The notes under the pieces are model-generated. The model ran no database searches, was not told where the DNA came from, and worked only from the letters and a program-made list of their open reading frames with translations. Below are positions 32,696 to 43,927 of a DNA stretch of 63,526 nucleotides, one piece after another; position 1 is the first letter of the stretch, and every line of letters begins with the position of its first letter. This stretch comes from Propionibacteriaceae bacterium (GTDB taxonomy: Bacteria > Actinomycetota > Actinomycetes > Propionibacteriales > Propionibacteriaceae), in the NCBI GenBank assembly GCA_025965155.1, contig JAOPXN010000038.1:1-63526 (forward strand). The letters are read 5' to 3'. Both the position numbers and the translations under genes were made by a program.

Positions 32696-34718
32696 ACCCG
32701 GCTCGCCGGCTGTCGCCCAGCGCCTTCGGGCGAAGCAGCGGTGGTGGGGCATCGCTGCGCTGGCCCTTGCCGTCGCCTTGGCGCTGACCACCATCGGGTC
32801 TGCGATCGATGCAAGGGTCGACGGGCGGCTGTTCGTGCAGAGCTACGCCCTGACGAACCTGGTGCTGGGTTCCGCGTTTGTGGCGTCAGGGACCGTGATT
32901 GCCAGGTTCCAAACGCGCAACGTCATCGGCCCGCTGTTCGTGGTGGGCGGACTCGGACATCTCCTGACGTCCGCGGCCACCATGATCGTCTTCCACGGTA
33001 TGGCAGTCGGCTGGCCAGCCGAGGTTCTGCGGGCCTTGGCGACGGTGGTCACCGGGGCTTGGCAGCTCGGCCTGCCCTGGCTGTTCGGGTTGGCGATGCT
33101 TCTCTTTCCCACCGGGCACCTGCCGTCCCCCCGCTGGCGGCCACTGGCCTGGCTGATCTTGGTGAGCGGCGCCTACCAGTTGATCACCGGTGTGCTATCC
33201 GACGGCTCACCAATCCCATCCCCGAACGCGCCTAGCTCGATCCTCTCCATCGGTCTCGAGCTGCCCAGCCCGGTCATTGCGGTGATGGGGCTGACTACCC
33301 TCGTGGCCCATCTGCTCGTCGTCGGTTCCTTGGTCGGCCGATATGTCCGCGGTGACGAGCAGCTCCGGCGCCAGCTGCTCTGGCTGATCCTGGCCCTACT
33401 GGCCGCGACGGTGATCAACGCCCAGCGCCTGGTCACCGCCGACGGCCCTATCATGTTCCTGCTCTCTCTCGTGCTTGTTCCGATCGCGATCGGGATAGCC
33501 GTCGTTCGATATCAGCTGTTCGACATCCGCATGGTGCTCTCGCGCACGCTGGTTTACGGGCTGGCTCTGTCGGTGGTCATCGCCCTTTACGCCGGAGTCG
33601 TTGCGGGGCTCTCGCTGCTCATACCCGCCGACGCCGAACGTGGCGCGGCGGTTACCGCAGCGATTGTGGTTGCCGTCTGCTTCAACCCGCTGCGGCTGCT
33701 CGTGCAGCGGCTGGTCACTCAGGGGTTCTACGGCACCCGTTCCGACCCCGCGGGGACAGCATGGCAGATCGGTGGTCGGTTGCGCCGGGACGACGATCTC
33801 GCCAGCCTGCTCGACGGCACCTGTGACGCGCTCCGGTTGCCGTGGACCATCATTCGTCGTGCGTCCGACGGTGCTGTAGTCGCGGCGTCCGGTCACCCGA
33901 ACGACTTGGCCTCGACCGCGATCGCCCTCCGCTACCACGACGAATCCATGGGTGATCTGGTGGTGGGCCACCGTCGCGGAGATGCGCGTCTCCATGATGA
34001 GGACCGCCGTACCATCGAGCTCATCGCGATGCCGTTGGCGGTGGCACTGCATGCCAACGCTTTAAGCGAGCAGGTTCAGCGAGCCCGCGCGGCGACCGTC
34101 GAAGCCGCCGCAGCCGAGCGAGTCAGCCTGCAGCGGGAGTTGCACGACGGCCTTGGTCCCACTCTGACCAGCCTCACCTTCACGGCTGACGCTGCGGCCA
34201 ACCTTGTCCACACAGACAGCGAGGAAGCGGAGCGGCTGCTCGGGGAGGTTCGAGCTGATCTTCGGTACGCCCTGGACAATCTGAGGAACGTGGTCTACGG
34301 CCTCCGACCGATCGAGCTGGACGATCTCGGACTGCTCGGCCCGCTGCGCCAGCGGATTGCCGCGCTGTCCAGCGAAGCCCGGGACGGGATAACGGTTGAG
34401 CTCCTCGCACCCGAGCAGCTTCCAGATCTTTCCCCAGCGGGCGAGCTCGCCGCGTACCGCATCGCCAACGAAGCCCTGACGAACGTGTTCCGCCACTCCA
34501 CCGGTCGGCGGTGCGTACTCACGATCACCGGACAAGACGCTCTCGTCGTCGAGGTGTGGGACGACGGCACCCCGACCCCACACTGGCACCCTGGCGTAGG
34601 GCTCCGCTCCATTACAGCCCGAGCCGAGGAACTCGGAGGCACAGCCAGTGCCGGACCCACCCCCACCGGCTGGACGGTACGCAGCGAGCTGCCCGTCAGA
34701 CGCCTACCACTTGAGTAA
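32670..34718 (+). CDS. Membrane sensor histidine kinase (NarX/HisKA_3 type)
   Basis: A 682-residue kinase. The N-terminal half has about eight or nine membrane segments (residues 20-320), followed by a GAF-like region ('LASLLDGTCDALRLPWTIIRRASDGAVVAASG'). The HisKA_3 phosphoacceptor is in LQRELHDGLGPTLTSL near residue 490, and the ATPase domain has the N-box YRIANEALTNVFRHS and G-box VEVWDDG. It should phosphorylate the adjacent, frameshifted LuxR-type regulator. The multi-pass N-terminus suggests detection of a membrane or hydrophobic signal. Confidence 0.88.
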   Translation: MRALVTVAEPGSPAVAQRLRAKQRWWGIAALALAVALALTTIGSAIDARVDGRLFVQSYALTNLVLGSAFVASGTVIARFQTRNVIGPLFVVGGLGHLLTSAATMIVFHGMAVGWPAEVLRALATVVTGAWQLGLPWLFGLAMLLFPTGHLPSPRWRPLAWLILVSGAYQLITGVLSDGSPIPSPNAPSSILSIGLELPSPVIAVMGLTTLVAHLLVVGSLVGRYVRGDEQLRRQLLWLILALLAATVINAQRLVTADGPIMFLLSLVLVPIAIGIAVVRYQLFDIRMVLSRTLVYGLALSVVIALYAGVVAGLSLLIPADAERGAAVTAAIVVAVCFNPLRLLVQRLVTQGFYGTRSDPAGTAWQIGGRLRRDDDLASLLDGTCDALRLPWTIIRRASDGAVVAASGHPNDLASTAIALRYHDESMGDLVVGHRRGDARLHDEDRRTIELIAMPLAVALHANALSEQVQRARAATVEAAAAERVSLQRELHDGLGPTLTSLTFTADAAANLVHTDSEEAERLLGEVRADLRYALDNLRNVVYGLRPIELDDLGLLGPLRQRIAALSSEARDGITVELLAPEQLPDLSPAGELAAYRIANEALTNVFRHSTGRRCVLTITGQDALVVEVWDDGTPTPHWHPGVGLRSITARAEELGGTASAGPTPTGWTVRSELPVRRLPLE

Positions 34719-34806
34719 AGCCAATGACAGGTCTGCACGGACACCAGCCGATGCCGACGTGATGGTGTCGTCGTCACGGTCCAGTCGGCGAATGCCGGGG
34801 CGGGTG

Positions 34807-35631
34807 TCAGGACTGTAGCCACTCGAGCAGGTCGGTGTTAATCGTCTCGGCCTGTGTGGTCGGCATACCGTGCGGGAAGCCGGGGTAGGTCTTGAGGGTC
34901 GCGTTCTGCACGAGCTTGGCGGTCAACGGCGCAGAGTCGGCGTAGGGAACGATCTGGTCGTCGTCCCCGTGCATGACCAGGACCGGTACCGTTATCTTCC
35001 TGAGGTCTTCGGTGAAGTCGGTTTGGGAGAACGCCACGATCCCGTCGTAATGGGCGTTGGCTGCGCCCATCATTCCCTGCCGCCACCAGTTCTGGATGAC
35101 TGCTTCTGATGCCTCGACGCCGGGACGGTTGTAGCCGTAGAACGGTCCTGACGGGAGCGCCCGGTAGAAGTCAGCCCGGTTGGCGGCCAGCTGGGCTTGC
35201 AGGTCGTCGAACACGCTCTTGGGCAGTCCGCCCGGGTTGTTCTCGGTCTGCACCATGATCGGAGGGACCGCGCTGACGAGCACGGCCCTGGCGACGCGGT
35301 CCTGGCCGTGTTGTCCGATGTAGTGCGCGACCTCGCCGCCACCGGTGGAATGGCCGACGTGGATGGCCTCCCGCAGATCGAGGTGCTCGGTCAGGGCGGC
35401 CAGGTCGGCGGCGTAGTGGTCCATGTCGTGCCCGCCGCTGGTCTGGGTGGAACGGCCGTGCCCGCGCCGGTCGTGCGCAATAACACGGTAGCCATGGTGG
35501 AGGAAGAACAACATCTGGGCGTCCCAGTCGTCGGCCGAGAGCGGCCATCCGTGGCTGAACACGATGGGCTGTCCGGAGCCCCAGTCCTTGTAGTAGATCT
35601 CCGTGCCGTCTGTCGTGGTAATGGTGCCCAT
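34807..35631 (-). CDS. Alpha/beta hydrolase, non-heme chloroperoxidase-like
   Basis: A 274-residue alpha/beta-hydrolase of the cofactor-free haloperoxidase/esterase type. The oxyanion region is FSHGWPLSADDWD, the nucleophile elbow GHSTGGG contains Ser near residue 96, the acid is in VMHGDDDQIVP, and the His is in YPGFPHGMPTT. Such enzymes act mainly as esterases and form peracids in vitro. It is monocistronic, facing the kinase gene. Confidence 0.88.
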   Translation of the reverse strand: MGTITTTDGTEIYYKDWGSGQPIVFSHGWPLSADDWDAQMLFFLHHGYRVIAHDRRGHGRSTQTSGGHDMDHYAADLAALTEHLDLREAIHVGHSTGGGEVAHYIGQHGQDRVARAVLVSAVPPIMVQTENNPGGLPKSVFDDLQAQLAANRADFYRALPSGPFYGYNRPGVEASEAVIQNWWRQGMMGAANAHYDGIVAFSQTDFTEDLRKITVPVLVMHGDDDQIVPYADSAPLTAKLVQNATLKTYPGFPHGMPTTQAETINTDLLEWLQS

Positions 35632-35668
35632 GGTTCCCTCCGAGATGTGTTCTGATCAGCTGGCAAGA

Positions 35669-35950
35669 TCACGGCCGCGGATCGATCCGCCTCCACGGTT
35701 TTGAGTCACGGCGAGCTCCCATGCCGGCAGCGCACCGCGGGCACACCTCACGCACCTCGTCAGCGTGGATGCCAGTGGCAGGCTGAACCTCCGCCCAATC
35801 CGTACCGGGGAACCTGGTCAACTGTGACCTGCTCAGGGCCAGCCCACACAAGGTCTGATTTGTACCGGGACGCCAAGCATGGACCACCCCGGCGGGCCTA
35901 TGGACGTTATCCGGATCCCTCCAAGAGCTGGTTGCCGCCACCGCTACCAT
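35669..35950 (-). CDS. Small unknown protein with a CPxC motif
   Basis: A 93-residue protein. The start at 35950 follows AGAGGTG by five bases. Conserved-looking features are 'VVHAWRPGTNQTLCGLALSRSQLTRFPG' and a C-terminal VCPRCAAG, so a Cys4 or His-Cys3 metal site (LCG plus CPRC) is possible. I know similar short actinobacterial proteins but no function. It lies immediately upstream of the hydrolase on the same strand. Confidence 0.5.
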   Translation of the reverse strand: MVAVAATSSWRDPDNVHRPAGVVHAWRPGTNQTLCGLALSRSQLTRFPGTDWAEVQPATGIHADEVREVCPRCAAGMGARRDSKPWRRIDPRP

Positions 35951-36208
35951 CAATCACCTCTTTCAGTGAGGTCCCGAGCAGGTCGGACAGTGCCGCGTCG
36001 GCTTCGCGCGAGACAGCCATCGAACGTCCCGACCAGACGCTTTCCACCTTGATCTTCTGCCTACGTAGAGTCAACCAGGTGCCACGGAATGGCGAAAGAC
36101 GTCGCCGACGTGATCACTGCGATGACGTTCGAGAGTGGTTCGGCGCCCTGGTGCTGAGGTATTTCGAGGGTCTGGACGACGCCGACCACGGTATGCCGGC
36201 GCCGGGCC

Positions 36209-36600
36209 ATGCTCGTGCTCGCCGCAGCTCTTGTTGTGGTGATGGCCGTCGTCCTTCCGGGCTTCCTCGTTGACCGGTCCGCCGTGCCAGCCGACACCCG
36301 CGGCCCGGACTGGGAGGTCGTCACCCGTCAGGTCACGGCCACGTCGGAGTCGGCCGACCTACGCACCCCCAGCGGAACGGACATCAATGCGCGCGGTTTC
36401 CGTATCGAGGTCAAGGCGCCGGCTCTACCAAGACAACCCGTGGGCGCTGGTCGAGTGCGATGACGGTAAGTCGCAGAACCTGGAGATCGCTCGTCGCTTG
36501 GTGTTCGAGCCCTCTCCGCTCCGCGTTCCGTACCGGCTGGGTTCCCTACCGGAGGGCTACCTGGGTGCGCTCGGTGAGTGACGCCAGAATCCCTGACTCC
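36209..36600 (+). pseudogene. Decayed single-pass membrane protein gene
   Basis: Fragments in successive frames form a broken protein. A membrane helix (MLVLAAALVVVMAVVLPGFLV) is followed by 'GPDWEVVTRQVTATSESADLRTP'. After a shift near 36425, 'RLYQDNPWALVECDDGKSQNLEIARRLVFEPSPLRVPYRLGSLPEGYLGAL' continues in another frame and then ends. The composition is protein-like on both sides of the break. Reading upstream in the first frame soon meets a stop, so the N-terminus may also be damaged. Confidence 0.45.
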
Positions 36601-36757
36601 ACCACGCCGGTCACTCAGGTGGTGCTGGTCAGCCGTATTCAACGCCGACGACCGCAGTCTGGCCAGCCGACTCGAGCTCACGAAGAACCTCGACTCTGTG
36701 GAGGACTGGCCCGACGCCTTCATTGACGGCGCAAGCATGAGTGCGCGGAAGCCAGCG

Positions 36758-38104
<1,347 letters not shown>

Positions 38105-38213
38105 CTACGGTCTGGCCCACCCGCGGGCGGCCGCAGTACCGCCACCTGATCGCGCCGCACTGACGCGGGGGCCGTGTCAGGTCAGGTCGCATGACGGTGT
38201 GACTCTGGGATCG

Positions 38214-38873
38214 TTAGGCCCCGGTTTCGGCGTGCGGAGCAGCGACCGGTTTGGACTCAGCCGAGCCGCGCTGTCGGAGATAGACCGAGAGCCCGACGAT
38301 CGACGCAACCGCTAGGAACTCGCTTTGCCAGTTCTGCATCGACTCGAACCAGAACTGGGAGGTGCCCAGGTACTCCCAGGTAGTTACCGGGCTGCCGCCG
38401 TGTTGGAGCTCTTCGTCGCTGTACGCCTTCGCTCCGGTGATGGCGTGTCCCAGCCAGGAAGCCAGGAACAACACTGCGAAGGCTAGCGCCAGTGAGTTCT
38501 CGTACAACCTCAGCACCCAGCCGCCGCGGTGCACCGGCCACGGCGCATCCGGATCGCCGGGGTGCAGTCGCGGGTCCTCATCCTGCGGGGCGTCATCAAG
38601 CTTCTTGGACTCCGAAGATCCCCGCTGGACGAGGTAGGCGGTCAAGAGCACGTACGAACCCATCTGGAGAAACTCGCTCTCCCAGTTCTCGAACGTAGCC
38701 TCGCCGAACTCCCCCGTCCGCAGGTAGCTACCGAACGACACTTCCGGCTGACCGTGCTCGGACTGGTTGGAGTTGTATACCGACCAGCCAGACACAGCCA
38801 TCCCGGCGAAGAAAACGAGGAACAGTCCGAGGTTCGCTAGCAGCAGGCCACGGTTGCGCACCCAAATTTTCAT
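38214..38873 (-). CDS. DUF6766-like membrane protein
   Basis: A 219-residue membrane protein with an internal repeat. Each half has a hydrophobic segment followed by a 'W/Y-S...FWFESMQNWQSEFLAVASIVGLSVYLRQRGS' type motif; the first copy is 'FENWESEFLQMGSYVLLTAYLVQRGSSES'. It has four membrane segments and two polar loops. The pattern matches the family now called DUF6766, of unknown role. Confidence 0.75.
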   Translation of the reverse strand: MKIWVRNRGLLLANLGLFLVFFAGMAVSGWSVYNSNQSEHGQPEVSFGSYLRTGEFGEATFENWESEFLQMGSYVLLTAYLVQRGSSESKKLDDAPQDEDPRLHPGDPDAPWPVHRGGWVLRLYENSLALAFAVLFLASWLGHAITGAKAYSDEELQHGGSPVTTWEYLGTSQFWFESMQNWQSEFLAVASIVGLSVYLRQRGSAESKPVAAPHAETGA

Positions 38874-38969
38874 GCGCTGAGACTACGGGCAGCCCGCCAC
38901 CGGTATCGATCGGGCTGCACACGGTGCTGCCTTTGATCTTCAGGTCGTGAGACACTCTCCTGTCACCGG

Positions 38970-39441
38970 TCAGCCGGGTCCGGCTCCGGGCTGGGTGATG
39001 TTGTCGACGAGGGCTTGAGCGACGACTCCGAGCTTGACGTTCTGGTTCTGCGAAAGCCTTGTCAGGACCTTGAACGCTTCGTCACCGGAGCACTGCTTGT
39101 CCGCCATGATGATTCCCTTGGCCTCACCGACCGCGTCTCGTCTGAGCGGAGACGGCAGCGTCAAGACATGGCCCGAACCCGTCGTCGTACTGCCGATCAT
39201 CGAGCTGAACCGCCAGCGATCCGGTGAACGCAGCGGTGCGAGGGCGGTTGCCCGCGATCAGGGTCACCAATACTTCCGGACTTTCAGGCAGCACTTGCTT
39301 CGCGAGGTTGGCCGCCTTCTCCAGGACCGTTGCCAGCGGCTGGTCGGCGAAGACAATCTCGCTGAGCGCGGCATAGACGTTCGGTTCGTCGAGACCCTGA
39401 GAACCTCCAGATCCGGTATCGGTGCTGTGTTGTTGGTTCAT
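38970..39441 (-). pseudogene. Truncated GAF-ANTAR regulator with internal deletion
   Basis: The 5' part encodes the start of a GAF domain up to 'QYDDGFGPCLDAAV'. The remaining frame jumps directly to an ANTAR helix bundle ('RRDAVGEAKGIIMADKQCSGDEAFKVLTRLSQNQNVKLGVVAQALVDNI') in a different frame. Compared with the intact copies at 18597 and 23185, roughly 90-100 codons between these points are missing. An internal deletion that also shifted frame explains this. An ANTAR-only product from a start near 39200 cannot be excluded. Confidence 0.65.
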
Positions 39442-39694
39442 CGCCCCGCCTTTGGATGGCGGCGGGTCCGCCTCGGCGGCAGAGCCTGCGCAAGTGTCCC
39501 CGTTTCCATCCGTTTGCTGCCCAACACAGCAGGAACAGCGTCTTCAGACTCTCGTCCCACCGACGTCAGGCGGAGCCGTCGGTAAGGTTGAGCGGCCGGG
39601 CTGGCCCGGTGACCAAGATGCTCACGACCAGTCACCCGAACACATACGCCGCCGAGCGGCTCAGCGAGGATCAGACAGCTTCATGCGGAGTTCT

Positions 39695-40798
39695 ATGAAG
39701 GTTGCCGTCGTCGGCGGGGGCATCATCGGGGTTTCCACCGCTCACCATCTGGCCCGGGCCGGCGCCGACGTTGTCCTGGTGACCGAAGGGGAGTTGACCA
39801 GCAACGCGTCCGGTCGCTCCCTGTCGTGGCTGAACTCCGCCGGAGTCCGCAGCGAGCCTTACCACCGGCTCAGGATGGCCGGAATCGACCGCTACCGGAC
39901 CCTATCGGCACGGCACTCAGGTGTCGGCTGGCTGCGCTTCGATGGGGGCTTGGCCTGGCAGGCCAACGGCCAGGCCGAAGAGCTGCACCGGCGTCACGAG
40001 CACGAGGTGGCTCACGGCTACGACAGCCACGTTCTGGCCTCCGACCAGATCGCAGCACACGTCCCGGGTGTGAACCCCGCCGCAATCCCTTCTGTTGGGG
40101 CCATCTGGAACGCCGGCGAGGGCTGGGTAGACCTGCCGAGTCTCGCCCAGTTTCTCGCCAGGGACTTCCTCCAGCGGGGCGGGCGACTTGTCACCAACGC
40201 CGGACGCTCCGAGATCCTGAGCGAGGCTGGAGCGGTTGTCGGCGTGCGCACCGAGCGGGGTGACCTTTTCGCGGTGGAGGCCGCCGTGCTCGCCACGGGT
40301 GCCGCTGTGCCGGCCATGGCCGCCGAGCTCGGCCTGACTATCCCCGACGCCACACCGATCTCGCTGCTGGTCACCACCAAGCCGGTGTGGCTGGAGCTGA
40401 CCGCGGTGCTCAACACTCCGCGGGCATCGGTTCGGCCGACGCCCGGCGGCGCGCTGGCGATCGACTCGGACTGGACCATGGCGAACATCGCCCGCGCGAC
40501 CGACGGCAGCTATGCGGTGCCGCCGGCCATCATCGAAGAGTTGTTGGTCGAGGCGTCCGGCCTGCTGAGGGGTACTCCTCAGCTAGAGGTCGACTGGTAC
40601 GGCATAGGCCCGAAACCCATCCCAGTTGACGGAGAGCCGGTGCTGGGCCAGGTCGACGATGTTGCCGGGTTGTACATCGCCTTCACCCACAGCGGCGCGA
40701 CGCTGGCGCTGATCGCCGGCGAGCTGCTGGCGTACGAAGTCGTGCGAGGCGCCGCCCACCCGATGCTTGCTGACTTCAACGTCCGCCGGTTCGGGTAA
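39695..40798 (+). CDS. FAD-dependent oxidoreductase (DadA/GlyOx-like)
   Basis: A 367-residue flavoenzyme of the D-amino-acid dehydrogenase/glycine oxidase class. The N-terminal Rossmann motif VVGGGIIGVSTAHHLARAGADVVLV binds FAD, and the C-terminal GPKPIPVDGEPVLG...AFTHSGATLALIAGELLA is the typical closing motif. The substrate is an amine or amino acid, not defined. The start ATG at 39695 follows GGAG; the open frame to 39422 overlaps the GAF-ANTAR remnant and is not coding. It converges on the xylose isomerase gene. Confidence 0.82.
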   Translation: MKVAVVGGGIIGVSTAHHLARAGADVVLVTEGELTSNASGRSLSWLNSAGVRSEPYHRLRMAGIDRYRTLSARHSGVGWLRFDGGLAWQANGQAEELHRRHEHEVAHGYDSHVLASDQIAAHVPGVNPAAIPSVGAIWNAGEGWVDLPSLAQFLARDFLQRGGRLVTNAGRSEILSEAGAVVGVRTERGDLFAVEAAVLATGAAVPAMAAELGLTIPDATPISLLVTTKPVWLELTAVLNTPRASVRPTPGGALAIDSDWTMANIARATDGSYAVPPAIIEELLVEASGLLRGTPQLEVDWYGIGPKPIPVDGEPVLGQVDDVAGLYIAFTHSGATLALIAGELLAYEVVRGAAHPMLADFNVRRFG

Positions 40799-40817
40799 GG
40801 GCAGCTGCAAGGATGCC

Positions 40818-42005
40818 TCAGCGGACCCCGAGGAGGTGCTCGATGGCGTAGCGCTGGATCCGGGCGAAGCCATACCCCTTGCCCCGTGCCACCTCGAGGT
40901 CGTAGTCCTCGTACGCGCTGCGATCGGCGAGCAGCCGGGTGTGGTCCTCACCAGGGTCGAGCGTTGGGGTGTTGAGATCGGCGACTCCGCCCGCAGCAAG
41001 CGCCTCCTGCACTCGCGGGTCAGCCCGGAAGGCGTGCGACCGGTCCCGCAGCGTCAGGTAGAGCTCCATGTTCGCCAGCGCCGACTCCCACACGCCCTCC
41101 ATGCTCTCGGTCCGCAGCGGCTTGTAGTCGAAGTGCCGATCCCCGTCGTAGGTCGGCCCACCCCCCGGGGCGCCGTTCTCCAGCAGGTCGACGGTTGAGA
41201 ACGCCTGCAGCAGGTCGCCGTAGCCGAAAACCAGGTCCTGGTCGTACCGGGGACCCTTCTGACCGTTCAGGTCGATGTGGAACAGCTTGTTCTGCCACAG
41301 CGCCTGGGCGATCCCGTGGGTGTAGTTCAAGCTGGCCATCTGCTCGTGGCCCGTCTCGGGGTTGATCCCAACCATCTCGTGGTGCTCGAGCTGGGTGATG
41401 AAGGCTAGGGCGTGTCCGATGGTGGGGAGCAGGATGTCGCCGCGCGGCTCGTTGGGCTTGGGCTCGATCGCGAAGCGCATCCCGTAGCCCTTGTCGATGG
41501 AGTATTGCGCGAGCAGGTCGATGCCCTCGCGGTAGCGGTCGAGCGCGGCCCTGACGTCCTTCGCGAAGTCGACCTCCGACCCCTCCCTGCCTCCCCAGAA
41601 GACGTAGATCTGCGCCCCGAGCTCGGCCGCGAGGTCCATGTTCTGCATCACTTTGCGCAAGGCGTAGCGGCGCACCGTGCGGTCGTTGCTGGTGAAGCCG
41701 CCGTCCTTGAACACCGGGTCGCCGAACAGGTTGGTCGTCACCATCGGCACCACTAGACCGGTCTCGGCGAGCGCGGCCTTGAACTTGTCGATGATTTGCT
41801 GCCGCTCGGTGCTGCTGGAGCCCGGGGGAACCAGGTCGTCGTCGTGGAAGGTGATGCCGTAGGCACCCAGCTCGGCCAGCTTGTGCACCGCCTCGACGCC
41901 GGCCAGGACGGGGCGGGTGGCCTCGCCAAACAGGTCACGCGCCTGCCAGCCGACCGTCCACAGCCCGAAGCTGAACTTGTCCTCGCGGGTCGGTGTGGGT
42001 GTCAT
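40818..42005 (-). CDS. xylA: Xylose isomerase
   Basis: A 395-residue xylose isomerase of the shorter actinobacterial class converting D-xylose to D-xylulose. Key motifs are 'FHDDDLVP' (catalytic His-Asp), '[11 protein letters not shown]', '[13 protein letters not shown]' (metal Glu and Lys), 'NPETGHEQM' and '[15 protein letters not shown]'. The ATG at 42005 follows AGGAGG. It is the last gene of a unit with an ABC importer and lies 94 bases after the second permease. No xylulokinase is nearby. Confidence 0.95.
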   Translation of the reverse strand: MTPTPTREDKFSFGLWTVGWQARDLFGEATRPVLAGVEAVHKLAELGAYGITFHDDDLVPPGSSSTERQQIIDKFKAALAETGLVVPMVTTNLFGDPVFKDGGFTSNDRTVRRYALRKVMQNMDLAAELGAQIYVFWGGREGSEVDFAKDVRAALDRYREGIDLLAQYSIDKGYGMRFAIEPKPNEPRGDILLPTIGHALAFITQLEHHEMVGINPETGHEQMASLNYTHGIAQALWQNKLFHIDLNGQKGPRYDQDLVFGYGDLLQAFSTVDLLENGAPGGGPTYDGDRHFDYKPLRTESMEGVWESALANMELYLTLRDRSHAFRADPRVQEALAAGGVADLNTPTLDPGEDHTRLLADRSAYEDYDLEVARGKGYGFARIQRYAIEHLLGVR

Positions 42006-42099
42006 CGGTTTCCTCCTGGGGATGAGTGGGGTTTGAGGCATTCACGTGCACTGGTCGGGCATACAGAGGCGGCGTCCGAGCGAGACCGGTCGGCTCCGC

Positions 42100-42993
42100 T
42101 CACTTGCTGAAACCGGCGGTGAGACCGCTCAGAAGCTGCCGTCGACCGATGACGTAAAGAATCAGGATCGGGAGGGTGGTCAACACCACGGAGGCCAGGA
42201 CGGCGGGGACGTTGACGCTGTACTGCCCTTGGAACGACCAGAGCGCTAGCGGGAGGGTCCGCTTGTCGGGGCTTTGGGTGAGGATCAGTGGCAGCAGGAA
42301 ACCGTTCCAGATACCTAGACCGTTGTAGATCGTGACGGTGACCAGTGCGGGGCGCGTGAGCGGGAACGCAAGGTGCCACAGTGTCTGCCAGTCGTTGGCG
42401 CCGTCGGTACGCATCGACTCGAAGAGTTCCTTGGGGACGTCGCGGATGAAGTTTGACAGGACCAGTACCGAGAGGGGGATGGCGAAGGCGATCGACGGCA
42501 GGATGATCGCCCCGAGGCTGTCGTAGAGGCCAAGCTTAATGATGATCAAGTAGACGGGGATGATCGTGGCCTGCAGCGGGATAGCGAGGCCCATGAGGAA
42601 GAGCGAGTTGATGCCCTTCAGCGCCCACCCGGTGCCGCGGACGATGGCGAATGAGGCCAAGAAGGAAATGAGCACCGATGGCACGATGGCGCCGAGAGTC
42701 ACGATCACGCTGTTGAGGAAGTAGCGCGGGAAGTCCGACTGGATGACGAGCAGGTAGTTGTCCATGGTCGGTGCGGACGACGGCAGCAGCGGGTTGGTGG
42801 CGAAATAGAGGCTCTGGGTCTTGAAGCTGGTGATGACGATCCAGTAGATGGGCACCGCCACGATGGCCAGCCACATCCACCCGAGCAGCCCGCCAAGCCA
42901 GTTGGGGCGGCTGGTGCCGCGAAGTCCGGGTCGCCTGTCCCGGACCTTGTTGCTGCCGGTGCGGCTGGCCGTGGTTGTGGTGAGCGTGGCCAT
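42100..42993 (-). CDS. Sugar ABC transporter permease (MalG-type)
   Basis: A 297-residue CUT1 permease with six membrane segments. The N-terminal tail is rich in Thr, Arg and Gly. The docking loop is 'ELFESMRTDGANDWQTLWHLAFPLTRPALVTV' near residue 205. Paired with the MalF-type permease just upstream (one base between stop and start), it forms the channel for a xylose-containing oligosaccharide, judging from xylA and the glycosidase in the same region. Confidence 0.9.
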   Translation of the reverse strand: MATLTTTTASRTGSNKVRDRRPGLRGTSRPNWLGGLLGWMWLAIVAVPIYWIVITSFKTQSLYFATNPLLPSSAPTMDNYLLVIQSDFPRYFLNSVIVTLGAIVPSVLISFLASFAIVRGTGWALKGINSLFLMGLAIPLQATIIPVYLIIIKLGLYDSLGAIILPSIAFAIPLSVLVLSNFIRDVPKELFESMRTDGANDWQTLWHLAFPLTRPALVTVTIYNGLGIWNGFLLPLILTQSPDKRTLPLALWSFQGQYSVNVPAVLASVVLTTLPILILYVIGRRQLLSGLTAGFSK

Positions 42994-42994
42994 G

Positions 42995-43927
42995 TCAGAC
43001 CCCTTCCAGCTGGCTGGCGGTCGTGCTTCCGCCCAGCCGGCGGAGCAGCAGGGCAAGCGCCAGGCCGACGAGGACCAGAATGACCGCGATCGCGCTGGCG
43101 GGACCCATCAGGTTGGCCTGGAAGCCCCGTTTGTACATGTCCAGCGCCAGCACCCGGGTGGCATCGCCGGGTCCGCCCTCGGTGAGCACAAAGATCAGGT
43201 CGAAGAACGTCAGCGACCCGACGATCATCAGAGTGGATGAGGTGATGATCGTGTACTTCAGCTGCGGCAACGTAATGCTGAAGAACTGCCGGACGCGGCC
43301 GGCACCGTCGATCAGTGCCGCCTCGTACATCGTCACCGGGATCTGCCGCACGCCGCCCTGGTAGATCAGGGAGTGGAACGGGATGAACTGCCAGGACACC
43401 ACGAAGATAACCACGCCCATCGCGAGGTGCGGCCGGCCCAGCCAGTCCTGGGCCAGCAGTGGGAGGTGCAGCCCCGCCCCGAGGCCGAAGTTAGGATCCA
43501 GCAGCGCCTTGAAGGTGATCGCGATGGCCGCCGAGCTGAGCAGCAGCGGGATGAAGAAGAGCACGGCGAGGAACTCGCGGTAACGCTGGTGACCGGCCAG
43601 AAAGGTCCCGATCAGGATGCTTATCGGTGTCTGGACCAACCAGGTCAGCGCCATCACCTGGAAGGTGACCCACAAGGCATGGGGGAGGCCCGGGTCGGTG
43701 AGCACCGCGCGCCAGCTGGCGAAGCCTGCCGGGCGGATGGCCCCGATCCCGTCCCACGACGTGAACGACAGCACCAGGACTCCGAGCAGGGGGACCACGC
43801 CGAAGGCGATGAAGAGCACCAGGGCCGGCAGCGCCATCCAGGTGAGGGAGCGGGCCCGGATGCCGGTGCCGCCCCGGAGATGCCCGGCCGGCGTCGACTG
43901 CAGGCCCACCGGTGCTAGCGCGGTCAC
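42995..43927 (-). CDS. Sugar ABC transporter permease (MalF-type)
   Basis: A 310-residue CUT1 permease with six membrane segments starting 'WMALPALVLFIAFGVVPLLGVLVLSFTSW'. The EAA loop is 'YEAALIDGAGRVRQFFSITLPQLKYTI' near residue 220. It starts at a GTG overlapping the binding-protein stop (GTGA), so translation is coupled. The longer open frame to 43960 would extend into the binding-protein gene and is not preferred. Confidence 0.9.
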   Translation of the reverse strand: MTALAPVGLQSTPAGHLRGGTGIRARSLTWMALPALVLFIAFGVVPLLGVLVLSFTSWDGIGAIRPAGFASWRAVLTDPGLPHALWVTFQVMALTWLVQTPISILIGTFLAGHQRYREFLAVLFFIPLLLSSAAIAITFKALLDPNFGLGAGLHLPLLAQDWLGRPHLAMGVVIFVVSWQFIPFHSLIYQGGVRQIPVTMYEAALIDGAGRVRQFFSITLPQLKYTIITSSTLMIVGSLTFFDLIFVLTEGGPGDATRVLALDMYKRGFQANLMGPASAIAVILVLVGLALALLLRRLGGSTTASQLEGV

